The notes: generated from the letters alone by a model not told the origin. DNA of 64,000 nt from Candidatus Ruminococcus avistercoris (GCA_019120315.1 DWVJ01000037.1:1-64000); one strand, 5' to 3'; positions 32,831 to 43,680 are shown, counted from the stretch's first letter. Numbers and translations are program-made.

Positions 32831-34314
32831 TAGATTGTACCTCCCGTCGCTAACGTCATAATATTTTCCTGATTCGCTTCTTCTCTTCCGATAATTCCGC
32901 GGACCTCGCCTTCTCTAACCACCATAATCCGATCGCTCATCCCGATCACTTCCGGAAGTTCAGAAGAAACCATAATAATTGCCACACCCTTTGCTGCCAG
33001 TTCATTGATAATCGTATAAATTTCCTTTTTCGCACCGATATCCACGCCTCTGGTAGGTTCGTCCAGAATCAGGATCTTCGGATCGGTATAGATCCATTTG
33101 GCAAACACCACCTTTTGCTGATTACCGCCGCTTAAGTTATTGCATTCATGATCCGGTCCGAAACATTTGATATGAAGTTCTTCAATGCCTTTTTTCACCA
33201 GGTCGTCTTCCTTCTTCCGATCCATCACATGATGATTGGATACCCGCGGCAGATTGGCCAGGGCAATATTTTTCTCAATGCTTTCCTCCAGCATCAGACC
33301 TTCCACTTTCCGGTCCTCTGTGATAAAGCCGATACCACATTTCATGGCCTGAATCGGAGATTTTATGTAAACCTCTTTCCCATTGATTTCGATGCTTCCG
33401 CTGTCGCAATGAAGATTCCCGAAAATCGCCTGCATGATTTCCGTCCTGCCTGCTCCCATCAAACCGGAAACGCCCAGAACTTCTCCTGCTTTTACCTCAA
33501 AACTCACATTATGGAAAACGCCGCTGCTGGTCAGATCCTTCACCTTCAGAACCGTATCGCCGATTTTACAGTTTCTGACCGGATACCGTTCGCCGATTTC
33601 CCGGCCGATCATCATTTTCACGATCTCGTTCATGTTGGTTTCCGGTATGTTTTTCGTACCGATGTAAGTACCATCCCGAAGCACGCTGATCCTGTCGCAC
33701 AGTTCGAAAATCTCTTCCATTCTGTGGGAGATATAGACAATGGAAATCCCCTGTTTTTTCAGTGACCGAATCACATCGAACAGTACCAGCGTCTCGCTCT
33801 GCGTCAGCGCCGCCGTTGGCTCATCCATGATGATTACCTTTGCATCCACCATCAGCGCCTTACAGATTTCTATCATCTGCTGCTGTCCTACGGAAAGATT
33901 TGACATGACTTCCGCCGGAGAGATATGTACCCCCAGTCTGCCCAACGCTTCTTCCGCTTTTTTGCGCATGGCTTTCTGATTGCAGAAGCCGAATTTCCCT
34001 TTGATTTCCTTGCCGATAAACAGGTTTTCTTCCACTGTCAGATCATACAGTACATTCAGCTCCTGATGGATAAAGACAATGCCTGCCTTTTCCGCTTCCT
34101 GGAGGTTTTTATAATTCACCTCCCGGCCATCCACATAGATGGTCCCCGCGTCTTTGGTGTAAACGCCGGTCAGAATTTTCATCAGGGTTGATTTGCCGGC
34201 TCCATTTTCGCCCATCAGCGCATGGACTTCCCCGTCCGCCAGCACAAATCCGGCATCCTTCAGAACCTGATTGCTTCCGAAGGATTTGTCAATCCCCTTC
34301 ATCTCAATCTGCAT
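32830..34314 (-). CDS. rbsA: ribose ABC transporter ATPase (two NBDs)
   Basis: ATP-binding subunit of 494 residues with tandem domains. The first NBD has Walker A GENGAGKST, LSVGQQQMIEI and IIMDEPTAALT; the second has the usual degenerate loop GLMGAGRTE, LSGGNQQKVV and LILDEPTRGVD. ATG 34314 follows GGGAGG by seven bases. A useful intact comparison for the degenerate homologue at 61832-63199. Confidence 0.96.
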   Translation of the reverse strand: MQIEMKGIDKSFGSNQVLKDAGFVLADGEVHALMGENGAGKSTLMKILTGVYTKDAGTIYVDGREVNYKNLQEAEKAGIVFIHQELNVLYDLTVEENLFIGKEIKGKFGFCNQKAMRKKAEEALGRLGVHISPAEVMSNLSVGQQQMIEICKALMVDAKVIIMDEPTAALTQSETLVLFDVIRSLKKQGISIVYISHRMEEIFELCDRISVLRDGTYIGTKNIPETNMNEIVKMMIGREIGERYPVRNCKIGDTVLKVKDLTSSGVFHNVSFEVKAGEVLGVSGLMGAGRTEIMQAIFGNLHCDSGSIEINGKEVYIKSPIQAMKCGIGFITEDRKVEGLMLEESIEKNIALANLPRVSNHHVMDRKKEDDLVKKGIEELHIKCFGPDHECNNLSGGNQQKVVFAKWIYTDPKILILDEPTRGVDIGAKKEIYTIINELAAKGVAIIMVSSELPEVIGMSDRIMVVREGEVRGIIGREEANQENIMTLATGGTI

Positions 34315-34348
34315 TTTGCCGCCTCCCTTTTCTAAAAATAAATATTGC

Positions 34349-34756
34349 TCAAAACAGACACGCAGACTGCAGGATGATGTTGGCATACGGCGTCGTCTCG
34401 CCTGTGCGGATCACTGCCCTGCACGTTTTCGTCTGTTCCTTCAGTTCCTGGTGGGTTACATATTCCACTTCACAGTCATTTCCCATCGCATCCAGAAGAT
34501 GCAAAATCTCTTGATGTACTTTCGGATTCTGTTCTTTGATTTCCTGAGCCAGCACCACCTTTTCCACCTTCATCTCTTTGATCATCTCTGTCAAGACTTC
34601 CATGAAGGATGGTACTCCCAGCTTTAATGCCAGATCGATCCGCTCCGTCTCCTCCGGAATGGGAAGACCGCAGTCGCCCACTGCCAGAGTATCCGTATGC
34701 CCCATATAGGAAAGCACCCGTGATATATCGCTGTTTAAGATTCCGTTTCTTTTCAT
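34349..34756 (-). CDS. rbsD: D-ribose pyranase
   Basis: Interconverts the pyranose and furanose forms of ribose so that RbsK can use it. The 135 residues open MKRNGILNSDISRVLSYMGHTD with the catalytic His, then VGDCGLPIP, and end with RTGETTPYANIIL, the family signature. It starts four bases after the rbsK stop. Confidence 0.95.
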   Translation of the reverse strand: MKRNGILNSDISRVLSYMGHTDTLAVGDCGLPIPEETERIDLALKLGVPSFMEVLTEMIKEMKVEKVVLAQEIKEQNPKVHQEILHLLDAMGNDCEVEYVTHQELKEQTKTCRAVIRTGETTPYANIILQSACLF

Positions 34757-34760
34757 CTGC

Positions 34761-35651
34761 TTATTCCCCCAGTTCCTTAATCACATCCTCATAGACCGGC
34801 ATACCGCCCTGGGCGCCGAATTTTTCGATGGACAGACCCGCTGCCACATTTGCAAATTTCAGCGCGTCTTCGATGCCTCTGCCTTCGGTTATCGCCACGG
34901 TAAACGCTCCGTTTAAGGTGTCTCCTGCTCCGGTTGTGTCCACTACCTTTGACTTTCTGGCCGGAACCAATACGATTTCCCCGTTTTTCAGGCAGGTGCT
35001 GACTCCCCGGGATCCCTGGGTAATCACCAGTTTTTCCGGATATTTCTTCATCAGCTCCTCAAAGGACTGATCTTCCCCAAAAAGGATTACCGTTTCATGT
35101 TCGTTGGGTGTCAGATACGTCACCTTTTCCAGGATCTCCTGCTTTACCGGTCGTGCCGGCGCCGGATTTAACACCACCTTCACACCGTTATCCGCACAGA
35201 GTTTGGCCGTATACTCCACCGTTTCCTGAGGGATCTCATGCTGCAGCAGCACCATCTCGCATTCCAGCAGGGAATCTTTGATTTCATTTACATAATCAAT
35301 ATCCACGCAGTCGTTGGCTCCCGCCACCACCACGATGGTATTGTCGTTTTCCCCTACTGTGATCAGAGCAAGACCGGTGGGAGCCTGATCCACGATCCGG
35401 ATATGGCCGGTTTTAACCCCCATGTTTTTCAGATTTTCCAGAAGATCCTTCCCTGCGCTGTCATTGCCCACGCAGCCGAACATCTCCACATCGGCGCCCA
35501 GCCTGGCCATAGCCACCGCCTGATTGGCGCCTTTTCCGCCGGGAATATACTTCAGGTCGTCTCCTTTCAGTGTTTCTCCCTTTTGCGGGATTCTTTCTGC
35601 CGTTACCGTCATGTCCATGTTAATGCTTCCTACGACTCCTATTTTTTTCAT
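34761..35651 (-). CDS. rbsK: ribokinase
   Basis: PfkB-family kinase of 296 residues forming ribose-5-phosphate. Signatures: GSINMDMTVTAERIPQKGETL, GGKGANQAVAMARLGADV, and the C-terminal DTTGAGDTLNGAF with the catalytic Asp. ATGA overlap with rbsR. Confidence 0.96.
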   Translation of the reverse strand: MKKIGVVGSINMDMTVTAERIPQKGETLKGDDLKYIPGGKGANQAVAMARLGADVEMFGCVGNDSAGKDLLENLKNMGVKTGHIRIVDQAPTGLALITVGENDNTIVVVAGANDCVDIDYVNEIKDSLLECEMVLLQHEIPQETVEYTAKLCADNGVKVVLNPAPARPVKQEILEKVTYLTPNEHETVILFGEDQSFEELMKKYPEKLVITQGSRGVSTCLKNGEIVLVPARKSKVVDTTGAGDTLNGAFTVAITEGRGIEDALKFANVAAGLSIEKFGAQGGMPVYEDVIKELGE

Positions 35652-36649
35652 TTCCTCTCTCCTCCCTGTTTCATAATCGTCGTATCTCGCTGTATCAACT
35701 CCACATCAAAGTGGTAATTGTCGCTGATTTTTTTATTTTCCACATAATCGATCAGAACTTTAGCCGAAGTCTCTCCCATCCGGGAGATCGGCTGGGCCAC
35801 CGTCGTCAGCTCCGGTGTCACCAGTTCGCTTAGATTAATGTTATCGTAACCGATCAGCTGAATATCCTCCGGTACCCGGTATCCTTTTTTGCTCAGCGTT
35901 TTATAAACAGACACCGCCACCATATCATTTCCGGCAATGATGCCGTCCACATCGGGATACAGCTTTAAAATCTCTTCCGATTTTTTCAAACCCTCCCGAA
36001 AGCTGTACCGGCAGTCCACATAACGAGGAACCATCTCATACTTCCTGCACACATCCAGATATCCCTCAAACCGATCTCTGGCGCTGGAGAGAGCCTGATC
36101 CCCTCTCATGTTCACAATCCTGCGGCAGCCGCACCGGATCAGATGCTCCGCAGCCAGCATACCGCCTTTATAATGATCCGAACGAATACAGGCCACCTGA
36201 TTGTCCGCCTGAACTTCCCGGTCCAAAATGACTACGGGAACTTTGCATTTTTCTATGGTTTCCCGGATCCCGCCCTGATTGGTCAGCAGGATAATTCCAT
36301 CCGCATTCATCCGGCTCAAAAGTTCGATATTATTCTTTTCCTTGTCCAGGTTGTTATTGGAATTGCAGAGCATCATCCGATATCCCCGCCGATAGGCTTC
36401 CTCTTCTATGGCCTGGGCCATTTCATTGAAAAATGGATTCTGAATATTCGGTAAAATCACGCCAATAATTTTTGCAGACTTTTTGTAGAGAGTTCTCGCC
36501 GCCTCATTTGGTTTGAAACCGGTTTCTTTTATAACATTAAGAACTCTCTGCCTCTTTTCTTCGTTTACCTTTGCCGTTCCATTCATGACTCTTGACACTG
36601 TTGACGGTGATACTCCCGCCATCTTCGCCACCTCGCGAATACTGATCAT
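35648..36649 (-). CDS. rbsR: LacI-family ribose operon repressor
   Basis: Regulator of 333 residues, first gene of the operon. LacI helix-turn-helix ISIREVAKMAGVSPSTVSRVMNG (2-24 region), hinge, then a sugar-binding core (NPFFNEMAQAIEEEAYRRGY, GIIAGNDMVAVSVYKTL). A perfect palindrome sits between the promoter and this gene, so it probably represses itself and the whole operon until ribose is bound. Confidence 0.92.
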   Translation of the reverse strand: MISIREVAKMAGVSPSTVSRVMNGTAKVNEEKRQRVLNVIKETGFKPNEAARTLYKKSAKIIGVILPNIQNPFFNEMAQAIEEEAYRRGYRMMLCNSNNNLDKEKNNIELLSRMNADGIILLTNQGGIRETIEKCKVPVVILDREVQADNQVACIRSDHYKGGMLAAEHLIRCGCRRIVNMRGDQALSSARDRFEGYLDVCRKYEMVPRYVDCRYSFREGLKKSEEILKLYPDVDGIIAGNDMVAVSVYKTLSKKGYRVPEDIQLIGYDNINLSELVTPELTTVAQPISRMGETSAKVLIDYVENKKISDNYHFDVELIQRDTTIMKQGGERK

Positions 36650-36672
36650 TTACCCCGCCTCCTTTCCATTTT

Positions 36673-36688
36673 TGAAACCCGTTTCAAG
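36673..36688. promoter_or_regulatory. RbsR/LacI-type operator
   Basis: TTGAAAC-CC-GTTTCAA, perfect arms, located just downstream of the -10 box of the rbs promoter, a classical repressor position. Confidence 0.8.
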
Positions 36689-36697
36689 TTGTTTTCA

Positions 36698-36726
36698 TTA
36701 TAGTCTTTCCACAAACGCAAGTCAAC
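36698..36726 (-). promoter_or_regulatory. rbs operon promoter
   Basis: Minus-strand TTGACT (36721-36726), 17 bases, TATAAT (36698-36703). Confidence 0.88.
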
Positions 36727-36786
36727 ATCGGAATAGAATTTCAACTTTATCAACAATCTCATCCTCCTTTTTTTGTTATAAATCAC

Positions 36787-36831
36787 AAAAAGACAGGGTA
36801 CTGCAGAAAATTACTCTGCGGTACCCTGCCT
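36787..36831 (-). terminator. gdhA terminator
   Basis: Minus-strand GGCAGGGTACCGCAGA ... TCTGCAGTACCCTGTC stem followed by five T, 16 bases past the gdhA stop. Confidence 0.88.
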
Positions 36832-36846
36832 GATAAACTCTTTTAA

Positions 36847-38293
<1,447 letters not shown>

Positions 38294-38406
38294 GAAAAAA
38301 TTTCGATATTTTGACTTTTTTTTGACTGGAAAATTCATATTCTCTTCTAAAATATGGTTTTTTGATAAAAAAATGAAATTTCCCGGTTCTCATCCTTCAT
38401 ATTTGT

Positions 38407-38973
38407 CTATTTTTTCCTCTTCACGCTGTAACCGAAGGTTCCCAGGAATTTCCCCAGGCCATAATACGCGCCATGGGAATACACCATCGGTCTCGCCCGG
38501 AAAAATTCAAATTTATTTTTGTCGTTCATAAATGATTCGTCGGCATGAACAGCCACCACCTCCGCCAGAAACATATGATGAGATCCCAGTTCCTGTACGG
38601 ACTTTACTTTACATTCCAGATTGACGGGGGACTCCCGGATCATGGGCGCGCTTACGATGGAAGCTTCCTCCCGATGCAGCTTCATATCTGCAAATTTGTC
38701 CCGGTCTTTCCCGGAACGCACCCCGCAGTAGTCCGCCGCTTTTGCCAGTGATTCCGTGGTAAGATTAATCACAAACTCTCCCGTATCCCGCAGCATATGA
38801 TAGGAATACCGCTCCGGTTTGACGGATATGGACACCATGGGCGGATTCGTACAGACCGTACCCGTCCATGCCACCGTGATTATATTGTCCTTTCCTTTTC
38901 CATCCGTGACGCTGACCATGACCGCCGGCAGAGGATACAGCATATTTCCCGGTTTCCACTGCTGCTTTGCCAT
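38407..38973 (-). CDS. flavin reductase-like FMN-binding protein
   Basis: Protein of 188 residues of the flavin-reductase-like split-barrel family. The core is recognisable: AVMVSVTDGKGKDNIITVAWTGTVCTNPPMVSISVKPERYSY, then FVINLTTESLAKAADYCGVRSGKDRDKF. ATG 38973 follows GGAGG by six bases and lies next to the stop of the pyrophosphatase gene (38975), so the two are co-transcribed. Substrate and physiological role unknown. Confidence 0.87.
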   Translation of the reverse strand: MAKQQWKPGNMLYPLPAVMVSVTDGKGKDNIITVAWTGTVCTNPPMVSISVKPERYSYHMLRDTGEFVINLTTESLAKAADYCGVRSGKDRDKFADMKLHREEASIVSAPMIRESPVNLECKVKSVQELGSHHMFLAEVVAVHADESFMNDKNKFEFFRARPMVYSHGAYYGLGKFLGTFGYSVKRKK

Positions 38974-38974
38974 G

Positions 38975-40627
38975 TCACACCTCCTCCAGCGCACGCATAA
39001 AGGCCGGTATCAGCTGCTTTTTCCTGGAAACCACGCCCGAAAGCATGCAGGAACTTTCATTTGCTTTCATATCCTCAAAAGCCTGAGACACCATATGGCG
39101 GGAGCCCTCTCCGCAGAATAACAGCTCCGTAGATTCCTCCACGATATTGGTCAGCATGAAAAATACCATCTGAATACCGTTCTTGCCGCATTCGCTTTTT
39201 ATGTACGGCTGCAGCCTCTCCTTGATATGCTGCAGTTCATCCGCCGACATGGAGTTGATCTGCCCCACGCCGAAAGTCACATCGTCAATAATAAACTTTT
39301 TGAAATCCTGATAGAAAATCTCTTCCGGAGATTTACTCTGCAGATCGCTTCCCGCCCGGAACATTTCCGCTGCAAATTCTTCCACTTCAATCCCCGCTAA
39401 CTTTGCCAGCTCCTGGCCGGCCGCCCGATCCAGGAAGGTGCAGGTGGGCGAACGGAACATCAATGTATCCGACAGAATGGCTGCGCACAGCAGTCCGGCT
39501 ATGGCCGGCGGAATATCCAGATTCTTTTCCTGATACATCTGGTACATAATCGTAGCCGTGCATCCCACAGGCTGATTGCGAAATACAACCGGCTGCATGG
39601 TCTGCAGCGAGCCGATCCGGTGATGGTCGATGATTTCCAGGATATCCGCCTCTCTGATATTATCAACAGCCTGGGACACCTCGTTATGATCCACCAGGAT
39701 AACTTTCTTCTTGCTGATATTCAGCAGGTTTCGCCTGGATACCGTACCCTGATATTTTCCGTCCTTATCCAGCACCGGAAAATCACGATGCCTGTTTTTT
39801 CCCATGATATCACGGATATCGTCGGTGAAATCATCCATACGGAAGGTAATCAGATTCTTTGTCTTCATCAGATGGCGCACGGGAATACTCTGATTGATCA
39901 GCTTGGCAATGGTCAGCGTATCGTAAGGCGTCGTAATCACCGTGCAGTTATTCTCCCGGGCAAATTTCTGAATCACGGAAGATACCTTGGCCCCCAATCC
40001 CACGATAATACATGCCGCCTTCTGCTCCACAGCGCACAGATGATCCTCCATACGGTTTCCCAGAATAACCAGATCGCCCTCATCGATAAACTCTTCCATC
40101 TTATCCGGATTGGCCGCCCCGATAATTACCTTTCCTCTATCGATAAAATCTTCCGCATCCCCCACCAGAATTTCACCGTTGAGTGTACTGGCAATATTGC
40201 GGTACTGCGTTTTCGCCGCCGCAATCACCGTATTGTCGTAAGCATCCATATAAGATCTGGCGATATCGCCTATGGTAATCAGCCCTTCCAGGTTGTTCTC
40301 CTCATCAGTAATTGGAAGCGTAACCGCCCCGTTTTCCGTCATATGATTGAAGGCTTCCTTCACGGAAATATCACTTCTGGCGCCTTCGGTTTTATGGATT
40401 TCCATATCCTTCACCTGGGTACCGATATCTTCCAGATAAACCGGAGCCGACATCTGAAACCGCTTCAGCACATACTCCGTTTCTTCATTAATCTGACCGG
40501 CACGCATGGGAATAAACGTATCTTCTTCCGTTCGGTTTTTTATATCGGCATAGGCAATGGCAGAACAGATGGAATCCGTGTCTGGATTTTTATGCCCTAT
40601 TACATAAATTGTCTGTTTATTTTCCAA
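38975..40627 (-). CDS. ppaC: CBS-domain manganese-dependent inorganic pyrophosphatase (family II)
   Basis: Hydrolyses pyrophosphate. The 550 residues combine an N-terminal DHH domain (HKNPDTDS with metal ligands at 12-18), an inserted regulatory region (about 70-300) containing CBS halves and a DRTGG-like segment, the rest of the DHH domain (ILVDHNEVSQAV, EIIDHHRIG) and a DHHA2 domain at the end. This is the adenine-nucleotide-regulated clostridial type. I set a TTG start at 40627, eight bases after GGGGTGG, because it directly precedes the conserved ENKQTIYVIGHKNPDTDS; no ATG nearby fits. Confidence 0.9.
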   Translation of the reverse strand: MENKQTIYVIGHKNPDTDSICSAIAYADIKNRTEEDTFIPMRAGQINEETEYVLKRFQMSAPVYLEDIGTQVKDMEIHKTEGARSDISVKEAFNHMTENGAVTLPITDEENNLEGLITIGDIARSYMDAYDNTVIAAAKTQYRNIASTLNGEILVGDAEDFIDRGKVIIGAANPDKMEEFIDEGDLVILGNRMEDHLCAVEQKAACIIVGLGAKVSSVIQKFARENNCTVITTPYDTLTIAKLINQSIPVRHLMKTKNLITFRMDDFTDDIRDIMGKNRHRDFPVLDKDGKYQGTVSRRNLLNISKKKVILVDHNEVSQAVDNIREADILEIIDHHRIGSLQTMQPVVFRNQPVGCTATIMYQMYQEKNLDIPPAIAGLLCAAILSDTLMFRSPTCTFLDRAAGQELAKLAGIEVEEFAAEMFRAGSDLQSKSPEEIFYQDFKKFIIDDVTFGVGQINSMSADELQHIKERLQPYIKSECGKNGIQMVFFMLTNIVEESTELLFCGEGSRHMVSQAFEDMKANESSCMLSGVVSRKKQLIPAFMRALEEV

Positions 40628-40654
40628 CGTTTTTTCCACCCCTTTTTTATTTCT

Positions 40655-40684
40655 ATAGTACCATATTACCAAGAAATTGGTCAA
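40655..40684 (-). promoter_or_regulatory. promoter of the pyrophosphatase operon
   Basis: Minus-strand TTGACC (40679-40684), 18 bases, TACTAT (40655-40660). Its -35 overlaps that of the divergent S1-protein promoter. Confidence 0.65.
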
Positions 40685-40706
40685 TGTAATCATTTTATGA
40701 TATAAT
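40678..40706 (+). promoter_or_regulatory. promoter of the S1-domain gene
   Basis: TGGTCA (40678-40683), 17 bases, TATAAT (40701-40706). Confidence 0.65.
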
Positions 40707-40756
40707 ATCCGCAGACAGTAACGTCATACAGCCAGAATCAAGGAAGGAGTCAGTTT

Positions 40757-41674
40757 ATGGAACATGAAACAAACAATACGCCTGCCATGGCAGATTTTGA
40801 GAAAGAAATCAATGATTCTTTCAAGAAAATTTCCGAAGGCGACATGATCACCGGAACCGTTATTTCCGTCTCAGAAAAAGAAATTACCCTGGATCTTCAG
40901 TACTATGCCGAAGGAATCATCCCGGTGGAAGATTACAGCCGTGAACCAGGCTTTATCGCCAAAGACATGGTTCATCCCGGCGATGAGGTAACCGCCACCG
41001 TTGTCAAAACAGACGACGGAGAGGGCAATATCCTTTTATCCCGCGTGGAAGCCAACGATGTATTAGCCTGGGAAAAATTAAAACAGATGCAGGAAGAAAA
41101 AACCGTCATCGATGTAACCGTAAAAGGAATTGTCAACGGAGGCGTCATCGCCTATGTGGAGGGAGTACGCGGATTCATCCCTGCCTCAAAACTTTCTTTA
41201 AATTATGTGGAAGATACCAACCCTTACCTCAATCAACCTCTCCAGGTTCAGGTAATCGATCTGGATCAGGAAAAAGGACGGTTAATTTTATCTGCCAGAG
41301 AAATCCTCCGTGAAAAAGCGCAGGAAGAACGCAAAAAGAAGATTTCCAATGTGGAAGTAGGGCTGGTTACCGAAGGAAGGGTAGAGAGCATCAAGCCCTA
41401 CGGCGCTTTTATCGATCTGGGCAACGGTCTTTCCGGCCTGGTACACGTTTCTCAGATTTGTGAAAAACGGATCAAAACACCGGATGCCGTTCTGAAAGTG
41501 GGAGACACGGTAAAGGTAAAGGTGATTGCCATCAAAGACGGAAAACTAAGCCTTAGCATGAAAGCCCTGGCCGATACGGCCGCAGAAGAAGTGATGGAAG
41601 AATCCTTCGAACTGCCCAAAGTAGGAGATGCTACCACCAGTTTGGGTTCTCTGTTTGCTAATATCAAACTGTAA
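40757..41674 (+). CDS. S1 RNA-binding domain protein (ribosomal S1-like)
   Basis: RNA-binding protein of 305 residues with three S1 motifs: about 30-100 (GDMITGTVISVSEKEITLDL), 113-185 (VDVTVKGIVNGGVIAYVEGVRGFIPASKL) and 204-275 (GLVTEGRVESIKPYGAFIDLGNGLSGLVHVSQI). Shorter than E. coli S1 (six motifs), as usual in Bacillota, where it may act as a non-essential translation factor. ATG preceded by GAAGGAG. Single gene with own promoter and terminator. Confidence 0.9.
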   Translation: MEHETNNTPAMADFEKEINDSFKKISEGDMITGTVISVSEKEITLDLQYYAEGIIPVEDYSREPGFIAKDMVHPGDEVTATVVKTDDGEGNILLSRVEANDVLAWEKLKQMQEEKTVIDVTVKGIVNGGVIAYVEGVRGFIPASKLSLNYVEDTNPYLNQPLQVQVIDLDQEKGRLILSAREILREKAQEERKKKISNVEVGLVTEGRVESIKPYGAFIDLGNGLSGLVHVSQICEKRIKTPDAVLKVGDTVKVKVIAIKDGKLSLSMKALADTAAEEVMEESFELPKVGDATTSLGSLFANIKL

Positions 41675-41677
41675 TTC

Positions 41678-41720
41678 AAAAGCAGATGCCAAAGTATTTT
41701 TACACGGCGTCTGCTTTTTC
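41678..41720 (+). terminator. terminator of the S1-domain gene
   Basis: AGCAGATGCC / GGCGTCTGCT stem followed by TTTTT. Confidence 0.85.
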
Positions 41721-41743
41721 ATTTTTTCTTAATTTTTTTGTTA

Positions 41744-41804
41744 TTGACTTTTAAAAACTCCAGATGTAGTATATACTATATTAACACATAGTTTTTAAAA
41801 CTAT
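41744..41804 (+). promoter_or_regulatory. promoter with two palindromes upstream of hemolysin III gene
   Basis: TTGACT (41744-41749), 17 bases, TAGTAT (41767-41772). The -10 is inside the perfect palindrome TAGTATATACTA (41767-41778), and a second palindrome ATAGTTTT-T-AAAACTAT lies at about 41786-41802. This pattern suggests a dimeric repressor; none is encoded next to it. Confidence 0.6.
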
Positions 41805-41827
41805 ATTATATCGAAGGAGTGATTATT

Positions 41828-42496
41828 ATGAAGAAAACAAGAAAATTAAAGGATCCAGGCAGCGCGATCACCCATTTTATCGCCATGGTTCTGGCCATGC
41901 TGGGCGCCGCGCCATTATTAATAAAAGCTGCCAGAGTACCGGATGTACTTCATGTAATTGCACTGGCTATTTTTATTCTCAGTATGATTTTATTATATGC
42001 TGCCAGTACCGTCTATCACTCTCTGGATGTCAGTGAAAACGTGAACAAACGTCTGCGAAAGCTGGATCACATGATGATTTTTGTCTTAATTGCAGGAAGT
42101 TACACTCCGGTATGCCTCATTGTCCTTCAGGGAAAAACAGGGACTATCCTCTGTGCCCTTGTTTGGGCCGTTGCCTTAATTGGTATCTTAATTAAAGCAT
42201 TGTGGATCACCTGCCCGAAATGGTTTTCTTCCCTGATTTATATTGGAATGGGCTGGCTGTGTGTGTTAGCATTTTCCCAGATTTTTCATGCTCTTTCCAG
42301 ACCGGCGTTTGGATGGCTGCTGGCCGGAGGCATCATTTACACATTGGGCGGTATCATTTACGCACTGAAACTGCCGATCTTTAACGCGCGGCATAAAAAT
42401 TTTGGAACACATGAAATCTTTCATTTGTTTGTCATGGCAGGAAGCTTCTGTCATTTTATCGTAATGTATTTCTTCGTTGCTCCCATGCCGGTCTAA
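41828..42496 (+). CDS. hemolysin III / PAQR-family membrane protein
   Basis: Seven-helix membrane protein of 222 residues. PAQR hallmarks are present: Ser and His in YAASTVYHSL, Asp and His in KLDHMMIFVLIAGSYTPV, and the C-terminal HEIFHLFVMAGSFCHF with two conserved His. These residues form the zinc-hydrolase-like site of the family. Despite the name, most bacterial members are not shown to be toxins. ATG 41828 follows GAAGGAG by eight bases; GTG at 41819 touches that site. Confidence 0.92.
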   Translation: MKKTRKLKDPGSAITHFIAMVLAMLGAAPLLIKAARVPDVLHVIALAIFILSMILLYAASTVYHSLDVSENVNKRLRKLDHMMIFVLIAGSYTPVCLIVLQGKTGTILCALVWAVALIGILIKALWITCPKWFSSLIYIGMGWLCVLAFSQIFHALSRPAFGWLLAGGIIYTLGGIIYALKLPIFNARHKNFGTHEIFHLFVMAGSFCHFIVMYFFVAPMPV

Positions 42497-42507
42497 AATT
42501 AAAAAAA

Positions 42508-42553
42508 CTCCCCATAAAATGAGGAGTGCCCAGGCATTACTGCCTGGGCTATT
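42508..42553 (+). terminator. terminator region after hemolysin III gene
   Basis: Two hairpins in a row: ACTCC/GGAGT (42508-42527) and a perfect GCCCAGGCA-TTAC-TGCCTGGGC (42528-42549) followed by TATTATT. The remaining stretch to 42753 is AT-rich with one imperfect palindrome (42569-42595) and no gene. Confidence 0.7.
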
Positions 42554-42753
42554 ATTATGAAAAAATTTTATATGTGTAATGAACCATTACATATACGATT
42601 CAATGTCCTTTCGAACTGTTATTATCATAGCAATATATTATGAACAAATTGTGAACTTTCCGTAAATATCATGTTAATTTAAACAAATTTTTCCTCTTTT
42701 TATATGTTTTTTTGTCGGTTTTTACCACATGGTGCAGTTACAGAAAATTCCAG

Positions 42754-43680
42754 TTACGAAAACAGGCCGCCGAAAAACCCTTTGATACTGTTCCATAGAT
42801 CAGATGCCCAGGAACCGATCCCTGCAAAAAAGCTGTCCATGTCCGCTTCGCTGATGTCAATATCCAGACCTGACAATCTGTCATAAAGTTCCTGTACCTG
42901 CTGTTTCAGCGCGCTCACATCAAGATCCAGATGGGATATTTTTTCCATCAGATCCACGATTTGCTGTTTATCTTCTTCCGAGAGAGAAATTTCCAATTGA
43001 TTGGCCGTCTCTGTGACCTTTTCTTCAATTTCCTGCGGATCTTTAATCTCCTCGCCGACCACAATATCCTTTACGGCCCCGACCAGTTCCTCCGCTTTTT
43101 TCTGATCTCCGATCGTTTCTCCCAATTCGCTGGTCACCACAAGCTCATTGGTAGCCGCTTCCACATTGTCCGCTTCTATGGCATCCCCTGTCATATTTTC
43201 ATACGCTTCCATCGTGCCGACCAATGCCGCCGTACCGGATATGGATGTGGGGCCGGCCACTGTTACGTCCACATTTTCCACGCCGGCGGTAGCAAGAGCA
43301 TTCTGATACATGCCCGTCGTACAATAAGAAATATTCTTCGTTGTCACCTTAATTCCGTTTCCCTTGCCTTTCCCCACCACTTTAACAGAGGAAAGAGCTC
43401 TGCTTCCGATCAGTTCCGCAGACAGGAAGGAATCCAGATACTCATGCTCCATTTCATTGGATACTGTCGCTACCGTATAATCTTTCAGTTCTTCCTCCGT
43501 CACATCCAGCAGACGAAGCACTTCCGCCCGTTCGCTGTCACTTAGATCCGCGCCCAGAGCAATATATGGTTTATTCAGATCTGCTTTTGAACTGGCTGCC
43601 TGGACAAAAGCCGGTTCCCACATCATGCAGACTGCTGTCAGAACTGCAATCAGACCCGCTGCCATTTTTTTTGCCGCCAT
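42754..43680 (-). CDS. DUF1002 secreted protein (YpuA-like)
   Basis: Exported protein of 308 residues of unknown function. Signal peptide at 1-29 (ends VQAASS), followed by the DUF1002 core: IALGADLSDSERAEVLRLLDV, YLDSFLSAELIGSRALSSVKV, GNGIKVTTKNISYCTTGMYQNAL and DVTVAGPTSISGTAALVGTMEAYE. The last 80 residues are an amphipathic, coiled-coil-like helix (LDLDVSALKQQVQELYDRL) and a Trp/Phe-rich tail that may touch the membrane. ATG follows CAAGGAGG by seven bases. Stands alone. Confidence 0.9.
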   Translation of the reverse strand: MAAKKMAAGLIAVLTAVCMMWEPAFVQAASSKADLNKPYIALGADLSDSERAEVLRLLDVTEEELKDYTVATVSNEMEHEYLDSFLSAELIGSRALSSVKVVGKGKGNGIKVTTKNISYCTTGMYQNALATAGVENVDVTVAGPTSISGTAALVGTMEAYENMTGDAIEADNVEAATNELVVTSELGETIGDQKKAEELVGAVKDIVVGEEIKDPQEIEEKVTETANQLEISLSEEDKQQIVDLMEKISHLDLDVSALKQQVQELYDRLSGLDIDISEADMDSFFAGIGSWASDLWNSIKGFFGGLFS

